NCBI RefSeq assembly: GCF_001625215.2
Contig: NC_030382.2
Coordinates: forward strand, 49,379,364 to 49,443,363
Direction of reading: 5' to 3'
DNA length: 64,000 nucleotides
Origin: Daucus carota subsp. sativus
Lineage: Eukaryota; Streptophyta; Magnoliopsida; Apiales; Apiaceae
Shown here: positions 11,709-29,100 of the stretch, piece after piece
How the letters are laid out: the number at the start of each line of letters is the position of its first letter
How positions within the stretch are numbered: position 1 is the first letter of the stretch
Notes under the pieces: generated by a model
What the model saw: the letters and a program-made list of their open reading frames with translations, nothing else
The model's database searches: none
Told to the model about the DNA's origin: nothing
Made by a program: the position numbers and the translations under genes

Positions 11709-14568
11709 TTACAATGCTCTTTATTCTGTGCCTCTGGAATAAGTGTGAGGGGGGTAAAATATGATTTCTAGTGGGGATGCATGAATTGTTGAGGTGGCTT
11801 TTATAGGAATATTGAGTATAAGACAAAAACTAGAGATAAGAATATGATACCAGAAAAAGAAAAGGATTTGTGTTGCAGGGGTCCAGTTTTTACAGTGGAA
11901 AACACTCGTCAAAGATTGCACGAGTGAAAGGAATAAGAGATTCAATATAGCAAAAGGTAAAAGAGCTTCATTTGAATGGAGTATCACACATCAAAAGCGA
12001 TGTTTATGGTAATGAAATCGCCACCCCATCAAAGAAAATAAACATACTCACGTAATTTACATGCAATATCAACATCTCTGGCCTAAATTTGCTCAGACAA
12101 AAGTATTCAATTATCCAAAACTTAATATACTTCTGACGACAACTTATGAATATAGAATCATAGATGGCCAATACACTTTAAACCGCGTGTCCAAAATCAA
12201 CTAGCTCATCTATTGGACGGAGGACCGTAAAACCATATAGTGCGCAGGCTCATCATATGTAGAATATTTAACAGCTTGACTTGAGGAAGTACACAAGTAT
12301 AATAAGTGAGAAATCATAATTAATGGCAAGTGCAGTTATCACTTATCAAGGTGGGGAAGACAGAAATATACACTGCACTTTTTAGCTTTCCGGCTCTTTT
12401 TATAAGTTAAAGACTGAATCTGTAACTTACTTTCATTCAGATGCAGACCTACTCTTTACAATAACATATGTAAAACAGATCGCTAAAAATCGCGCTATGA
12501 TGATTAAAGATGAATCAGAAGCACTAACAGAATATCAAGGTAGTGGAAGGCAAAACTAAGTGTTGGGATCAGCTTGTGTGACATCTATTCAAAAGCGAGG
12601 CCCTACCTTAGAATTCTCAAAACAAATCTTACATACAAACGCCAAAACGTAAATTACAGATTTACCACAAAAAGGATGAAATTTTGGTGACAAGTAGTAT
12701 GTGAAAAGATAAAAGCTGGGGAAGCTTAGATAGAATGTTGGATAAGGAATCAATGTGATCATTCTTTTCTCCTGAGCTAAATTAAGTTCCTAAAGCATCT
12801 ACCTTTAGGCAAACTATTTAGCAGAGTGGTGGACCTAGAAAATGAGTTTGGAAGTCTACTCTTCAAGTAAGGGATCCCAACTAATCTTCTGTTGATTAAC
12901 CATCTTTTCACAATCTGGTATTTTGATCTACATATTAGTTTGCGGTATTCATGCATTTTTTGATGTTAAATAGCATCATACAATGCCAAATCACTGTCAA
13001 AAAGGAGAAAAGAAGACCTTGTAGTAGAAATATAACTCACCACTTGCCTTCAATGTCACACTTTTGCAAATTGAGACATCAAGTTCAATAAAATAAAGGG
13101 GCCGAGGAAGAGGAGGTTAAACAATATAATTGATACCAGCTTGTGTTGTCAGGATTCCAAGCATCATATCATGACTTGGGCACTAAACCTGGACCGGTAA
13201 TACATTAACTAATCGACTCAAGACAATAAATTGATCACCTGAAGAAAGTAGAAGTATCGACCACAGGCCAAACTAAGAACCAAAGTGAATATTTACATAT
13301 GCTACATTCATATACTGAGCTATCAGGGATTTTTAGTTGTTTACCTACTGAAGTTCGTTGGAGAAATATTTGCTAAAACAAGAAAGTTAAACAATATATA
13401 TGGAACTCCAGTTGTAAGACTGATAACCTCCTGTATTAACTACCATAGGCAAATGCTAGACTAATGAACTAACCCCTAAAATCTAATTTCAGATCTACGG
13501 AAGATGAAGTACAAATGTCTGGCAACTTAAAAACACTATAAACATTCTGTTTAAAAGAGAGCCTTGAAGTTGCACTTATTTTTGAAGAATAAAGTATCGC
13601 TATTCTAGACTCTGCTCACTAGTTCAAAATATATTTCACATCTCCAAAAAAAAAAAATGCCACAAGTTGTTCACCCTAGCTACATTTCTGGCCCAGTAGT
13701 CAACACCCTTACATCACTTCTCCTCACAATCCATGAATTATAACTGATAATAACTCATCTCTATCAACTTCCAGACAGCCATACTAGCTTATCGACTGCA
13801 GCAGCATCGGATTAAGAAGGAAAGACAAGTTAAGTTGTTTTTTTTTCTGTTTTTTTTTATGATTCCAGCATGTTTATTAGATGCAGAATGCTAAAAAGAT
13901 GAATTAAGGTTCCACATTCTTAACAAATAGCTCAGGCGTAGATTGACTCATTTTCTTCTTAAGCACTTCACATATAGTCCATACGTGCCATAGAACGGTT
14001 TCTGTAATTTTAATCTACTTTCTTCATTCATCCTAAAAAAGGTACCAACACTGAACCTGAACCAAAAATTATTTAAAGCACAAATATTAGCTTACACAGC
14101 TATATTATTGCACAAAGATCTTGAGAATATACACAATCAATCAAAAGTATAATGACAACAAGTTTCTCATATTCACACAACATAATTCACAACTACATTT
14201 AGATGGTTTCTTACACTCACCAGAAAGACTCGACAGATCAACTGAAATCTAACTCTTGAGGTCCATTGAGACATTCTCAATCCCACTGTCTTTATGCAAA
14301 TCAGCTTGAATTGAAAAGTCAGAACTAATAACATTGACCAAACTTCCTAACATCAACGTGATTGTCTAGATTGTCACCGTCATCAACCATTAGTGCCTTG
14401 CAGGATTTTTAACAAAAACAGACCAGTGCATCCTCAGCAACAATATCCAAAATCCCGTCATACAAGTGAATGCGTAAAACACCATCATGCAAACGAAGGC
14501 AGTGTTATAGCACATCAAAATGTCAAAGAACCCCTTTGATTGTCACGCAAGCATTAAAAATGAACAAT
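11709..14568. other. Intergenic, 2.9 kb, nothing recognised
   Basis: The promoter of the small gene should lie just right of 11708 (minus strand), and the 3' UTR of the Josephin gene just left of 14569. Between them I found no splice-consistent coding sequence, RNA gene or clear transposon termini. Confidence 0.45.
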
Positions 14569-15394
14569 TCATTCATTCATTACAAGCAGTATCTCGGCAC
14601 CGCCAGAGATGGCTCTATCCAAGGATTCCCTAACTTCCTCGGTATCTTTATAAGTAGAAGGAACAGCTAAATCACTATCCAAATTATACCAAACCCCTTC
14701 AATCCGTCTCAAAGCAACCCAATGCCTACTTCTCCAAAGTCCCCCATACTTTCTTTCAGGTACATTGAGCACAATACCCATTAACTTGCCTTGAGATCCA
14801 TCAAGATCAAGAGAAGCCACTCCATTTCTCCGATCATGCCACACAACCCTCTTCCCCTTCCCTTCAAGTGCCGCAATCAACACGTTTATATCATAATTCC
14901 CTGTAACTGCATTATGGTGAGGCTTGAATATAAGAGATAAAGGTGTCCATTTTCCCCTAGTTGGATCATCAAGAACAAGTTTTTCAGCAATGGCATCCAA
15001 ATCAGCCCGCGTAAATGCATCCTTTTCCTGAAGAATAAAAGTTGACCCATTTTTTGAATGCTATTTTCAATTATATATAACCAATTAGTATAATTTTCAA
15101 GTAAAGTTTCATTCTTTACCCATGTTCTGAAAAACCCAATTCAGGGTTTTTAAGTGCAGCAATAAAAACAAGTAAGCAATTCAATTCAATTAGTAGTCCA
15201 GAAATCACACAAATACAAAACAATTTTAATTTAACAAAAATTAAGGGCACCTAGATACATACAAACATATATATGAAAATTTAGAGAGAGAGAGTAAGAG
15301 GGGGTACCTGGAAAAGATTGTTAAGGGAGTGTAGTAGACAAAATTGCAATCTTTGTTTCTCATGATACACTTCCTGCTGCTGCTTCTCATCCAT
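14569..15394 (-). CDS. Josephin-domain deubiquitinase (Josephin-like protein)
   Basis: A cysteine protease of the Josephin/ataxin-3 class that cleaves ubiquitin. Two exons, 15308-15394 and 14569-15027, joined in phase 0, give 181 aa, about the length of JOSD1/2-type proteins that consist of the catalytic domain alone. The catalytic cysteine is C19 in the signature QFCLLHSLNNLFQ, which ends exactly at the exon 1 donor (CAG|GTACCC). The catalytic histidine is H131 in RSRHWVALR, and the third residue of the triad lies in WYNLDS (N144 or D146). Between them are the usual GNYDINVLIAAL segment and a hydrophobic ILNV-like strand. All active-site residues are present, so an active enzyme is expected. 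No ubiquitin-interacting motifs or polyglutamine follow the domain, unlike ataxin-3. The first exon is short and easily missed. Confidence 0.93.
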
Positions 15395-17565
15395 CGGGTT
15401 ATTTGGTAATTTAAAAACCAAAAACCAACAAGTTCTATTGGTCTGTGGGCTATGGGGTAAAAGGTCAGTTGTCCAATGATCAAGAACAACTCCCGTAAAG
15501 CGAGTAGGAATATTTTATACTTTGATATGTCGGCCATGTTCATAACTTCAGATAAATTATTAATTTAACTAATCTATATAATTAAATATAGTCGTAAGTG
15601 ATTTTGTAAGATTCGTATTGATGAAATCTTTAAATACAGTGAAATTTTTATATTTAATATCAATATGAAATTAAAAATATTAACGATCAAAAGTGTGCCT
15701 AAGCAAACGTGATAAAGAAAAATAAGAAAAATATTAAGGGACGAGGGAGTACCAGATATGTACCATGTTATTCAACAACTCCGAATACGAATTTTCTTTT
15801 TTTCTTTTTTTATTAATTTCATTTTTCTATCAATGATAATTATACACCAAATATACACCCAACATAATTCTGTATAGCAAATTTAATCTTTTAAAATTAC
15901 ATATTTGACCCTAGTTATTATTCCTCTCATGCATAAGTCGTTAATGTAGTAGACTAGTAGTTTAAATCCTTAATAGCACATGAAATTATTATTTTTCTTT
16001 TTTTATTATATATTTTAATATTTAATTTTATTATAAAATTAAAATAATTCAAAAATAATATATATCTTTCTTTAAAATTAAATTTTAAATAATTAATAAA
16101 CACATTTGAGTTAATATATTTTTGGTGGTGTGTTAAATAACTATTTTATTTATAATGTTGAATAAGTTCATAGTTAAGCTCTTTGAAATATTAACTAAAA
16201 ACTGGTTTTAGAGAATATTTGTTCATGAGGATATTTAAATATGTTACAATGATAAACAGAAATATCATAATATGTTATGAATCAAGGGATTGTATATCCA
16301 AACAATTAAAAATCTTGTTAAAATCTCTTTATATCCAAGGGCCAATCAAATAACTACAATTTACTCTTGTAAACTTTCCAAGAACTTGTCAGGTATTATG
16401 TGTCAACCACGCTCAAGCTCAAGTTCACGAATCGCTCAGAGTTCCTAAGATATTATTAACCGGGTTGTTTGGTGGTGGGAATTATTAACTTTAAGGGGGT
16501 GTTTGGATGGTTGGTGAAAATGTGAATCAGGAACGAGAGGTATGGAAAAGATTAAAGAATAATTCAAGATGTGTGTAAGGAATGATTCACCCTCCAAAAA
16601 GAGAATGAGGTTTCCATTCTAAAAATTTTTTTTGCTAATCCAAACATATACACATGTATGGATATAAAGTTCCGATTCCCGTTAACCGGACTCATTAACC
16701 ATGAACCAAACGCCCCCTAAATACCGTTACTCACCAGAAAAACCAAGCAAATGGTTTTTAAAAGCGCAGAACGCTAAACAGGCTCTCAAGAATCAAGATC
16801 AAATTTTTCTTTGGCTTTGTGTTTCAAACTGCTAACTATTCTTCAGTTGGAACTGATAATTTCAAAACTTTATATTACGCGTCCATCTCTCCACAGAATT
16901 CAAGCAACCACCAAAACAACAAAGTTGAGCTAACATGGCGTGGGTGTTTGAGCTGCAAACTGTTTAACTAAGATAAAATTCATAGTTTCTGTTCTGATTT
17001 AAGTAATTTCCAAAGTTCTGTGCCTAACATATATATTGTGGGAGACCCTAAATATGCAATTCACATCAGCTCACGTAAAAAATGTGATACCTACGCATTT
17101 ACTGGTATAAACTGATTCTGCTATACCATCACAATTTAGTGAGCAAAAGGATTCAAAGGCTGGCTATCGAACGCCAGAAAAGCTAAATGGATAAATGGGA
17201 AGACGGAGATCTACTCCTACTCCTAACTGATGGAAGCATCTTAATTTAGGATCTAAGACAACAATGGAAGGTTTTCTGGCCATCAAACCCTGGTAAACTT
17301 TGGGCACTTCAGCCAAAAAGATCACCCTTTCATCATAAACCGAAAAGATTAACATCTAATGCGACTGTGTCACCTCCAGAGGAGCTACTAGCCAAGTTGA
17401 GCTTATAAGTAGCCCTGACCTGTCCTAGGAAGCTCCACTTGAGCTATAAGAGACGAGGAAACATGAACTAAATTTTCAGTACTTCATGGACACCAGGGAG
17501 ATGAGTATTCTATAGAACCAGCAAAACATATGCAGCTAGCCCAGGGCATGGATGGAATCTCCCTT
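15395..17565. other. Intergenic, with MITEs
   Basis: Contains the Josephin promoter at the left, a Stowaway-like right terminus (GGGACGAGGGAGTA at about 15739-15752, left end not found), a Tourist-like MITE (16495-16717) and the last part of the THIC 3' region. No coding sequence could be supported. Confidence 0.5.
16495..16717. mobile_element. Tourist-like (PIF/Harbinger) MITE, 223 bp
   Basis: Terminal inverted repeats GGGGGTGTTTGG at the left and CCAAACGCCCCC at the right are flanked by TAA on both sides (16492-16494 and 16718-16720), the 3-bp target duplication of PIF/Harbinger elements. There is no coding capacity. Confidence 0.85.
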
Positions 17566-18541
17566 CCTGCGGATGCATGAAAACAAGAAACAAGAAAATG
17601 CACACTCCCTACGCAGGCATTATCCTGTTCAGGTGCGAAGGGACTTTCTCAGCCTGACCTGCTCTTGCCCTGGCCCAATAAGCCAGTGCTGAAGCAGATG
17701 CAGACACCCCCGGTGCGTTTCTTATGTCAATGGAGGATATATAGGAATAGAAAAAAAAACAAATTAAACAAGCTGCAAGAAGTTTTTGCTGTATTATTGC
17801 CAAATTCTAGATCAAGGAACATTTGTTTTTGTCTCAATATTCACCAGATAACTACTATGAACTAACCCAAAGCATGAAAACAATGATCTGAACCAACAGC
17901 TGTGTAGCCCACAAATTTACGCTTCATAAAGTTCCAGACCAGTTTTATTCGTCACAAGGTAGTCCTGCAACAAAATTTGTATTAATAGCAGTAATATGGT
18001 AGCTCTTATACAAGATGAACTAAAGTGTGATGATCAATTAGAAAATATGGCAACTCCAATGCAGGAAAAATGAATCATTTTTCACATTCTGGATGTATGC
18101 ATGTGTTCTGTAGTACAATTGTAACAATTATTTAGTGATAATTATTCCTGAACTACTTGCTGCTTATAGGGATCCCAATGGATCGTACTGTTCAGAGCTG
18201 ACGAGATCTGAACTTGGATTTTTTACTAGACCCAAATCAGGTCCAGACTTGACTGACCTCGACAACTAACTAATTTAGGCGGGCTTTGATAATCAGTATA
18301 CAAGTTTACAATCTGTGCACTGCATGTGCAATACACGTGCACGCGAAATACCAATTGACGATATAAGGGTAAAGAAATGCATAATGCATTAGACTTTACT
18401 TATTGTAAAATTATATAGTAGATATTGTACAGTGTGCTTAGTGCGTATAGTGCTATCTCTGCATGCAGAAAATTAATTTATATGGTTAATACTGTCCATA
18501 ACCTGAAATTACTAGTGTGAACAATTAAATAATACTGACCT
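17566..18541 (-). promoter_or_regulatory. THIC 3'-UTR with constitutive intron and alternative 3' splice region
   Basis: The THIC stop codon (18542-18544) is followed two bases later by a donor, AG|GTCAGT at 18539. The matching acceptor TTGCAG ends at 17965, leaving a short 3'-UTR exon from 17964. This exon contains an AATAAA signal near 17944-17949 and a possible second donor, GAAGC|GTAAAT at 17920. A candidate distal acceptor, CCGCAG, ends at 17567. In plants TPP binding to the aptamer frees such a second donor, splicing removes the normal 3'-processing site, and the longer mRNA is less stable. The layout seen matches that known scheme; the exact alternative sites are inferred. Confidence 0.7.
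17601..17690 (-). ncRNA. Thiamin pyrophosphate (TPP) riboswitch aptamer in the THIC 3' UTR
   Basis: On the minus strand the conserved aptamer strings occur in order: GGCTGAGAAAGTCCC, ACCTGAACAGGATAATGCC and TGCGTAGGGAGTGTGC. These are the pyrimidine-binding CUGAGA loop and the pyrophosphate arm ending in GCGUAGGGA. P1 can form between CACU (17688-17685) and AGUG (17606-17603). The 5' half is unusual. Instead of the CCAGGGGUGC seen in most plants, the RNA has CCAGGG followed directly by CAAGAGCAGGTCA, and a small hairpin (UGGC/GCCA, 17685-17671) lies between P1 and P2. It lies 0.85 kb downstream of the THIC stop, where plant THIC riboswitches reside. Confidence 0.93.
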
Positions 18542-23108
<4,567 letters not shown>

Positions 23109-24845
23109 TCTTCGTTCTTCTTATCTCTCTGTGAAATATCTTGTTGCAAATGAAATGCGAATTGAGTGAGCGTGCGTTCCCTTTTTCTAGTGCCTCTTCC
23201 CACTTGAAATCTTTTTATTTAAAACTATACCATTTGTAATAAAATAAAATAGTATCTACTATATTCTCGTGTATCTTCTGTTCTGGATTGTTCGGGGTCC
23301 CACGTCTTCTTTCCTCTTTTCTTTTTAAAAAGGATTTTTGTCGTTTGTCACGGAAGGTGTGATTTTCATTATTGATTTTAAGTCAATGTTCCGTAACTCG
23401 CCAAACTGATTAAATTTTTGATTAATTACTGATCAATTCGATTAAATCTGGATAAATTCCGTTAATCTCCGATTAATCCTTATTTCGTGACTTCACCAAT
23501 TAAGTCTGATTCTCGCAGAACTGATTAATCACCGATCAATCCAATTAAAATCTGATCAATTTCGTTAATCTCCGATTAATCCTTATTTCGTGATTTCATA
23601 AGTCTGATTCCCGCTTTTTTACGATACTGTTCCCAACACGCTTTTTAAGAATTTTAAAAATATAATTTATAATATTTTATGAAAATGCCTGAACCAAAAT
23701 TTGATGTTTAAATTTTTATTCAAATAAAATAAAAAAGGTATTATGAAATTATATTTTATAGGAGACTCGAAATACATGCGAATAGTAAACGTATAGAACT
23801 TGCTGAGACGCGGGGAGTAATAATTTTCAGAATATAATATTTTTTTTAATATTGTATAGTAGTATTAAAACTAGTTTGACAGACTTCTTATCAACTTAAT
23901 TCAATTTATGCCACAAATTCTGTGAGTATCCAAAAATTTTAAATTTGCACGGGATGACGGGAATACATTTAAATTTGAAATAGCTTACAAATATGAATAT
24001 TTCATATCCCTTGGAATATAATCGCAAATGATTATACTTTCGTATCCTTTTTTATTAGTGTCGGTTTCTTTTATGCATCCCTAGCTGGTAACATCTTCCT
24101 CCTTTCTTTCTTTTAGAAATGGCCAAAATTTGAATACTCCGTGCATTCCACACTCTCAAACCTAAAACTCTCAACTCAATTATTTTTATAATTCTACTTC
24201 ACATTAGTAAATCTATGAGTTGCTGTTACTTTCCATCACAAAGAAATTTTACCTCAATGTATGTGCAGTTACTGTTGTCATATATATGGTAGGTTTAATA
24301 CAGAATTACTATTTACTGAAACTCCTGAACTGGTAAAAATAGAACAGGTTCCTTTCTGAAGATTATGAAGATTATGGAATATGTGGAATCACGAGAGTAG
24401 GTAGCTAGAGATAAATGAAGATGTATATACAGTATTAGTTTATATACCAGTAAGTATGTAACCACATATTCAGGTCGACAACAAATATACATGATCCGAT
24501 ATGCAGACTCCATACATATTGTAATGTATGAGGTATCCTATTACATTTGCATATTAGGACCTAGTAAAAAAATCATCATGTCAGATATTCCTAACCTTTC
24601 AACGGTTTTGGATCATGAATATGTCCATAGTTTCTAGCAGCCACCAGCAGTCCATGGTAGGTCCCAAGTGAACCTAAGAATAGCATATGGAGCAATACAA
24701 AGTTGCAGGGCTGACTGCTGAGTTGCTGCCTCCCTAGGGGTGTCTTCCATGACTTTATGATGTCGAGAACAGCCTTGAGGGGGGGGTCTGTTTGAAATTG
24801 ATGGCGAAGCTAAATTTATATATTACCAACAAAACACAAATCTTC
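23109..24845. other. THIC promoter and FTSH 3' flank
   Basis: THIC upstream DNA at the left and the downstream flank of the minus-strand FTSH gene at the right. It includes a 115-bp tandem repeat (23404-23615). No coding sequence was found. Confidence 0.5.
23404..23615. repeat. Tandem repeat, unit 115 bp, rich in GATTAATC words
   Basis: AACTGATTAA starts at 23404 and again at 23519. Both units continue through the shared CGTTAATCTCCGATTAATCC and TTATTTCGTGA, then a TAAGTCTGATT block. GATTAA/TTAATC words recur in both orientations within each unit. It sits about 300 bp upstream of the THIC leader exon. Confidence 0.8.
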
Positions 24846-26141
24846 TCATTGAACATCAAAGAGACGTTGTCCTGGACTTGTTTGCAATGGAAGAATAGAC
24901 TCTTGCTTGCCTGTAATGAAAAAAGCAAGTTCTGCTGGTGCAACTACCATTTTTAACCATTTGTGAAGTTCTTCGCCTTCTACTTTCTCTTTTTCTGGAT
25001 TGAATAAAGTCCAACAAGTTGATCCCAAATCAGCTTATTACATAGTAATGTTACAAGATTGACATCAGCAAAACTTTCATATAAAGTCTAGCAACAGTTC
25101 ACATTACCTTCTAGATCCGCACCAAGCCCCTCTAAGACAGTAGGATTAGCACGAACAACACACAGTGCTATTTCAAGAGCTGATTGTAGCAATTCTTTGA
25201 CCTCTATTTGAGCAAGATCATCAAGATGTCCCTGGGCGCACAAAAGGACATATTACTGGCATGTCAAAAAACAGTTAAAGGAATATATTAAATAATCTTC
25301 CAAAACTTAAGAACAGTGGATAGACCAACCTGACCCCTTCCCCACGGGGAGGCTCCTGACGCGTCATCGGCCCCACCACTAGAAAGTGTTGACAATGAAA
25401 CAGGGCCTATAGTCTGATTGAGACCATACTCAGTAACAGCCTTGTACGCCATATCTGTAGCTCGACGTATATCATCAACTGCACCTGTTGAAACACGACC
25501 TGAGTAAACAACTTCTTCAGCTGCACGTCCTCCGAGAAGGGTAACCAAGCGTCCACGCAATTCGTCAACAAAAAGCAGATATCTATCCTCGGTGGTGGGA
25601 GGAGTGTAAGTAAAACCCAATGCCCCTCCAGACCGCGGTAATATACTCAGCTTCTATAAAAACAAAATTACCATGACCGCATTATAATTCATGTTTTATC
25701 ATCTGACCATATCCACTAGCATATAAATTTTATTTAATTAACTTCGCAAAAGAAATGATATCAGCTAAACAGTGGTCCACAATTCAAATTTTACCAAAAA
25801 CAGTGGAATAGTTTAGAAGTTAGATGTTATTAAGATACAACTTTTTTAGACAGAAATCCATAATTCTAAGAACTCAACATAATATTCATAATTACCAGTG
25901 TCCAACAATACTAGAGCAACAAACATCAAGCCAAGGCATTTACCTAGAATTTCAACATCATATCTTTGATTACCTATCTCACATCTAAGTCTAAACTGCT
26001 TTCTTTATGAATGTCAATATAACTACACAAGGCACAGCTTTAATTTAAGCATTTCAGGAGGGATGAGGTATAATAGGTGATCGAAAAACTTGAGCTTCAA
26101 AATTTTTGCTAAATCAATGACACAAATGACTAATTTTGTAT

Positions 26142-26172
<31 letters not shown>

Positions 26173-29100
26173 TAACTCGGGGGGGGTAACTCAACATAGA
26201 AGAGTACCACCTGCTGTCCAGGAGAGGCGCAACCTTGGAATTTTATCCAAATTTCTTTATTTGCACCCTTATCTAAATGACTAAATCAGGCACAACGTTT
26301 CTTTCCTTAGAATTGTAACTAATAAGCTCCTAAGTCCAGCATGTCTCACCCAAAAAGGAAATTATATGAAAGTGGAGGGGGGCAACTCCACTTACCGAAA
26401 CCCTTGGCTGTCCAGGAATAAGATTTGCAATGGCAGTGCCCACAACAGCGTGACCAGCTTCATGCCTTGCAACCACACCTTTTTCACAACCCTGTAGCTT
26501 AGCAGTCTTCTTCTCGATACCCTGATAAGTGTCATATTGAGTCGACAGTCTAACATGTAGTATCTAAAAATTTAAAGATCCAAAACACAATGGCAATATA
26601 TTCCATATGAACTGGAGAAGCATATCAATCCTGACTAAAAAGATAAACAGATGGCTTTAATTTCAAGAGCAGATTCTCCACGAATACAGTAGATTACGCT
26701 GCAACTGCGATTTCATGTGCCTGATACATCAATTTATTACCCGAAGAAATGCATTTTGGTTGATTTTCGCATAGACCAAAAACATTTCTTTCAGTTCTCA
26801 CATACAATTTAACCTTCTATATACCTGTCTGTAAACACATATTTACATACAGCTTAAACTTTGAATGCAACAAAAAAACACTCGGGAAGAATAATATACG
26901 TTTACTAGCCAATCAATTAATGAGATTCCACGTAGTATGACCTTGTTTAATTGATGCGGCAAAGTTTGGCTATAAAAATCTAAATCATGCCCTGAACAAT
27001 ATTCACATAACGAAAAACATATGAACAACATTTGACTACCACAAAATCAATTTCAGAAACCACAAGAGCACTCATACGCATGCTTCCAAGTGCATTTATC
27101 CAAATTAAAGAGATGCGCACACACAAAAGAGAGAAAAGTTACAGCTATTGCTCGCTCCACGGCATGAATGAAATCAATTTTCTCCACAACAGTTTTATTC
27201 TGTCTTCCTGCTAACAAAGCAGCTTCATTCACTAGATTTGCAAGGTCTGCCCTGCAGAGCATCCAAAGTCCACAAATTACTTCCAAGGCTTCAACTAAAG
27301 GATTTTAAAGGCATCTCATAAGAAAAGAAGGTATATATACCCAGTAAAGCCAGTGGTCATAGAAGCTATATTAACTAGATCAACATCCTCTCCAAGTGGA
27401 AGCTCCTTCTTGGAAACATGTACATTTAAAATGGCTTCTCTTCCAATTTTATCAGGCGTCTCAACCTAGAAACCACATTAAATTGTTCATTTGTTTGCTC
27501 ACACACATTCACCATGACTTGATTACTAAAGGACATAAATCAAACCATAACAACACGATCAAATCTTCCTGGACGGCGAAGTGCGGGGTCCAAAACATCT
27601 GAGCGGTTAGTTGCTCCGAGAACAATAACAGCTGAGTTGCTGTCAAAACCATCCATCTCCTGCAGTGTAATAATAGTACACATAAAATATATACTCATGT
27701 TCCATAATGCTTTGAAAAAAAAACTAATAAATATCTTACAGTAAGTAACTGGTTCAGAGTTTGCTCTCTCTCGTCATTGCTGACAATCCGAAACTTGCCA
27801 TCACGACTCTTAGCCACAGCATCTATCTGCAAAGAATAGCAATAGAAGGCGAAGACTCACATGAGACATTTGAGTTAAGGGACTGCAATGCCAAAGTAAA
27901 ATATTTGAATAGTTTAGTGAATTATAACCTCATCTATAAAAATAATAGATGGAGCCTCCTTCTTTGCCCGGGCGAAAAGGTCTCGCACACGGGATGCTCC
28001 CATGCCAACATACAATTCGACGAATTCACTTGCAGAACAACTTATAAATGGAACATCAGCTTCGCCCGCTACAGCCTTCGCTAAAAGAGTCTTACCTGTC
28101 CCAGGAAGTCCCACCTGTAAGATAACCACTGGTATTACTTACAACTACATATCACAGAGTTATAAACTAATATGCATTAGTTTTATAGGATAAAATTTAC
28201 AGATACAAAGCTTCATGAAATCAATAATGTAGGCACACACACGTAAAGGTTTCATTATTGTTTAGCCCCACAAAAAAAGGGGTTTCTTTATTTGTATTGC
28301 ACGGTAGCTCTCTTAACTTAAATTTATGCATATGACACCTGTGACTAATGATCAGTACATTGTTTTGCTGTTTTTTTAATTTACTCCTAAGCTAAAATGA
28401 CTGAACTTTAATTTTCAATACATATAACAACCATCACAAAGATGAAAAACCCAGGAGTCCTGTATCCTGATCTCACAGCCAAGCCCTTTTTAGAAAAAAG
28501 TGTACCCCAATTATTGTTTCAGGATTCGCACAGAATAGATGTTTAAATTACACTACAAGACACCATATTTCACTCCGATCAGCTAGCAGTCAGAACTCAC
28601 CAGGAGAACACCGCGTGGAGGACGAGCACCAACTCGAATATATCTCTCCGGATTCTTTAAAAATTCCTGAAGTAGGTAAACGTTGTAATAGTAAGATCTC
28701 TAGAAAGAAGTGACTCTTTACCTAATAACAGACATAAAAAATAAGAACAGTTAAGAACAAACTATACTAAGAATGTTGGGATATTTAGATACCACGATCT
28801 CTTCAAGCTCTTCCTTGGCTTCATCAACACCAGCAACATCAGCAAACGTAACACTTTCCCCATGTTCAGTTTCTTTAGCTATGTTAGAGCTCCCAGACTT
28901 CCGATTTCTTAGCTGACCAGTTGTATGCTGTACAAATGTACAAATGCAGAAAAAATCAAAAAATGTTACCAGGAAAACAAGTGAATAATGAACTCACTGA
29001 TGTATGTCAGCCCAAACCTGAGACCAACTAAAAGGGAACCGTTGTAGAAGGCCAGCCAGCACAGCAACATAGAATAAAGAAATCTGCATGCAATAAAACA

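Noticed and set aside
11340..15394. Treating the small protein at 11340 and the Josephin gene as one gene
   Set aside because: Each has its own start and stop codon and complete domain, with 2.9 kb of non-coding DNA between them.
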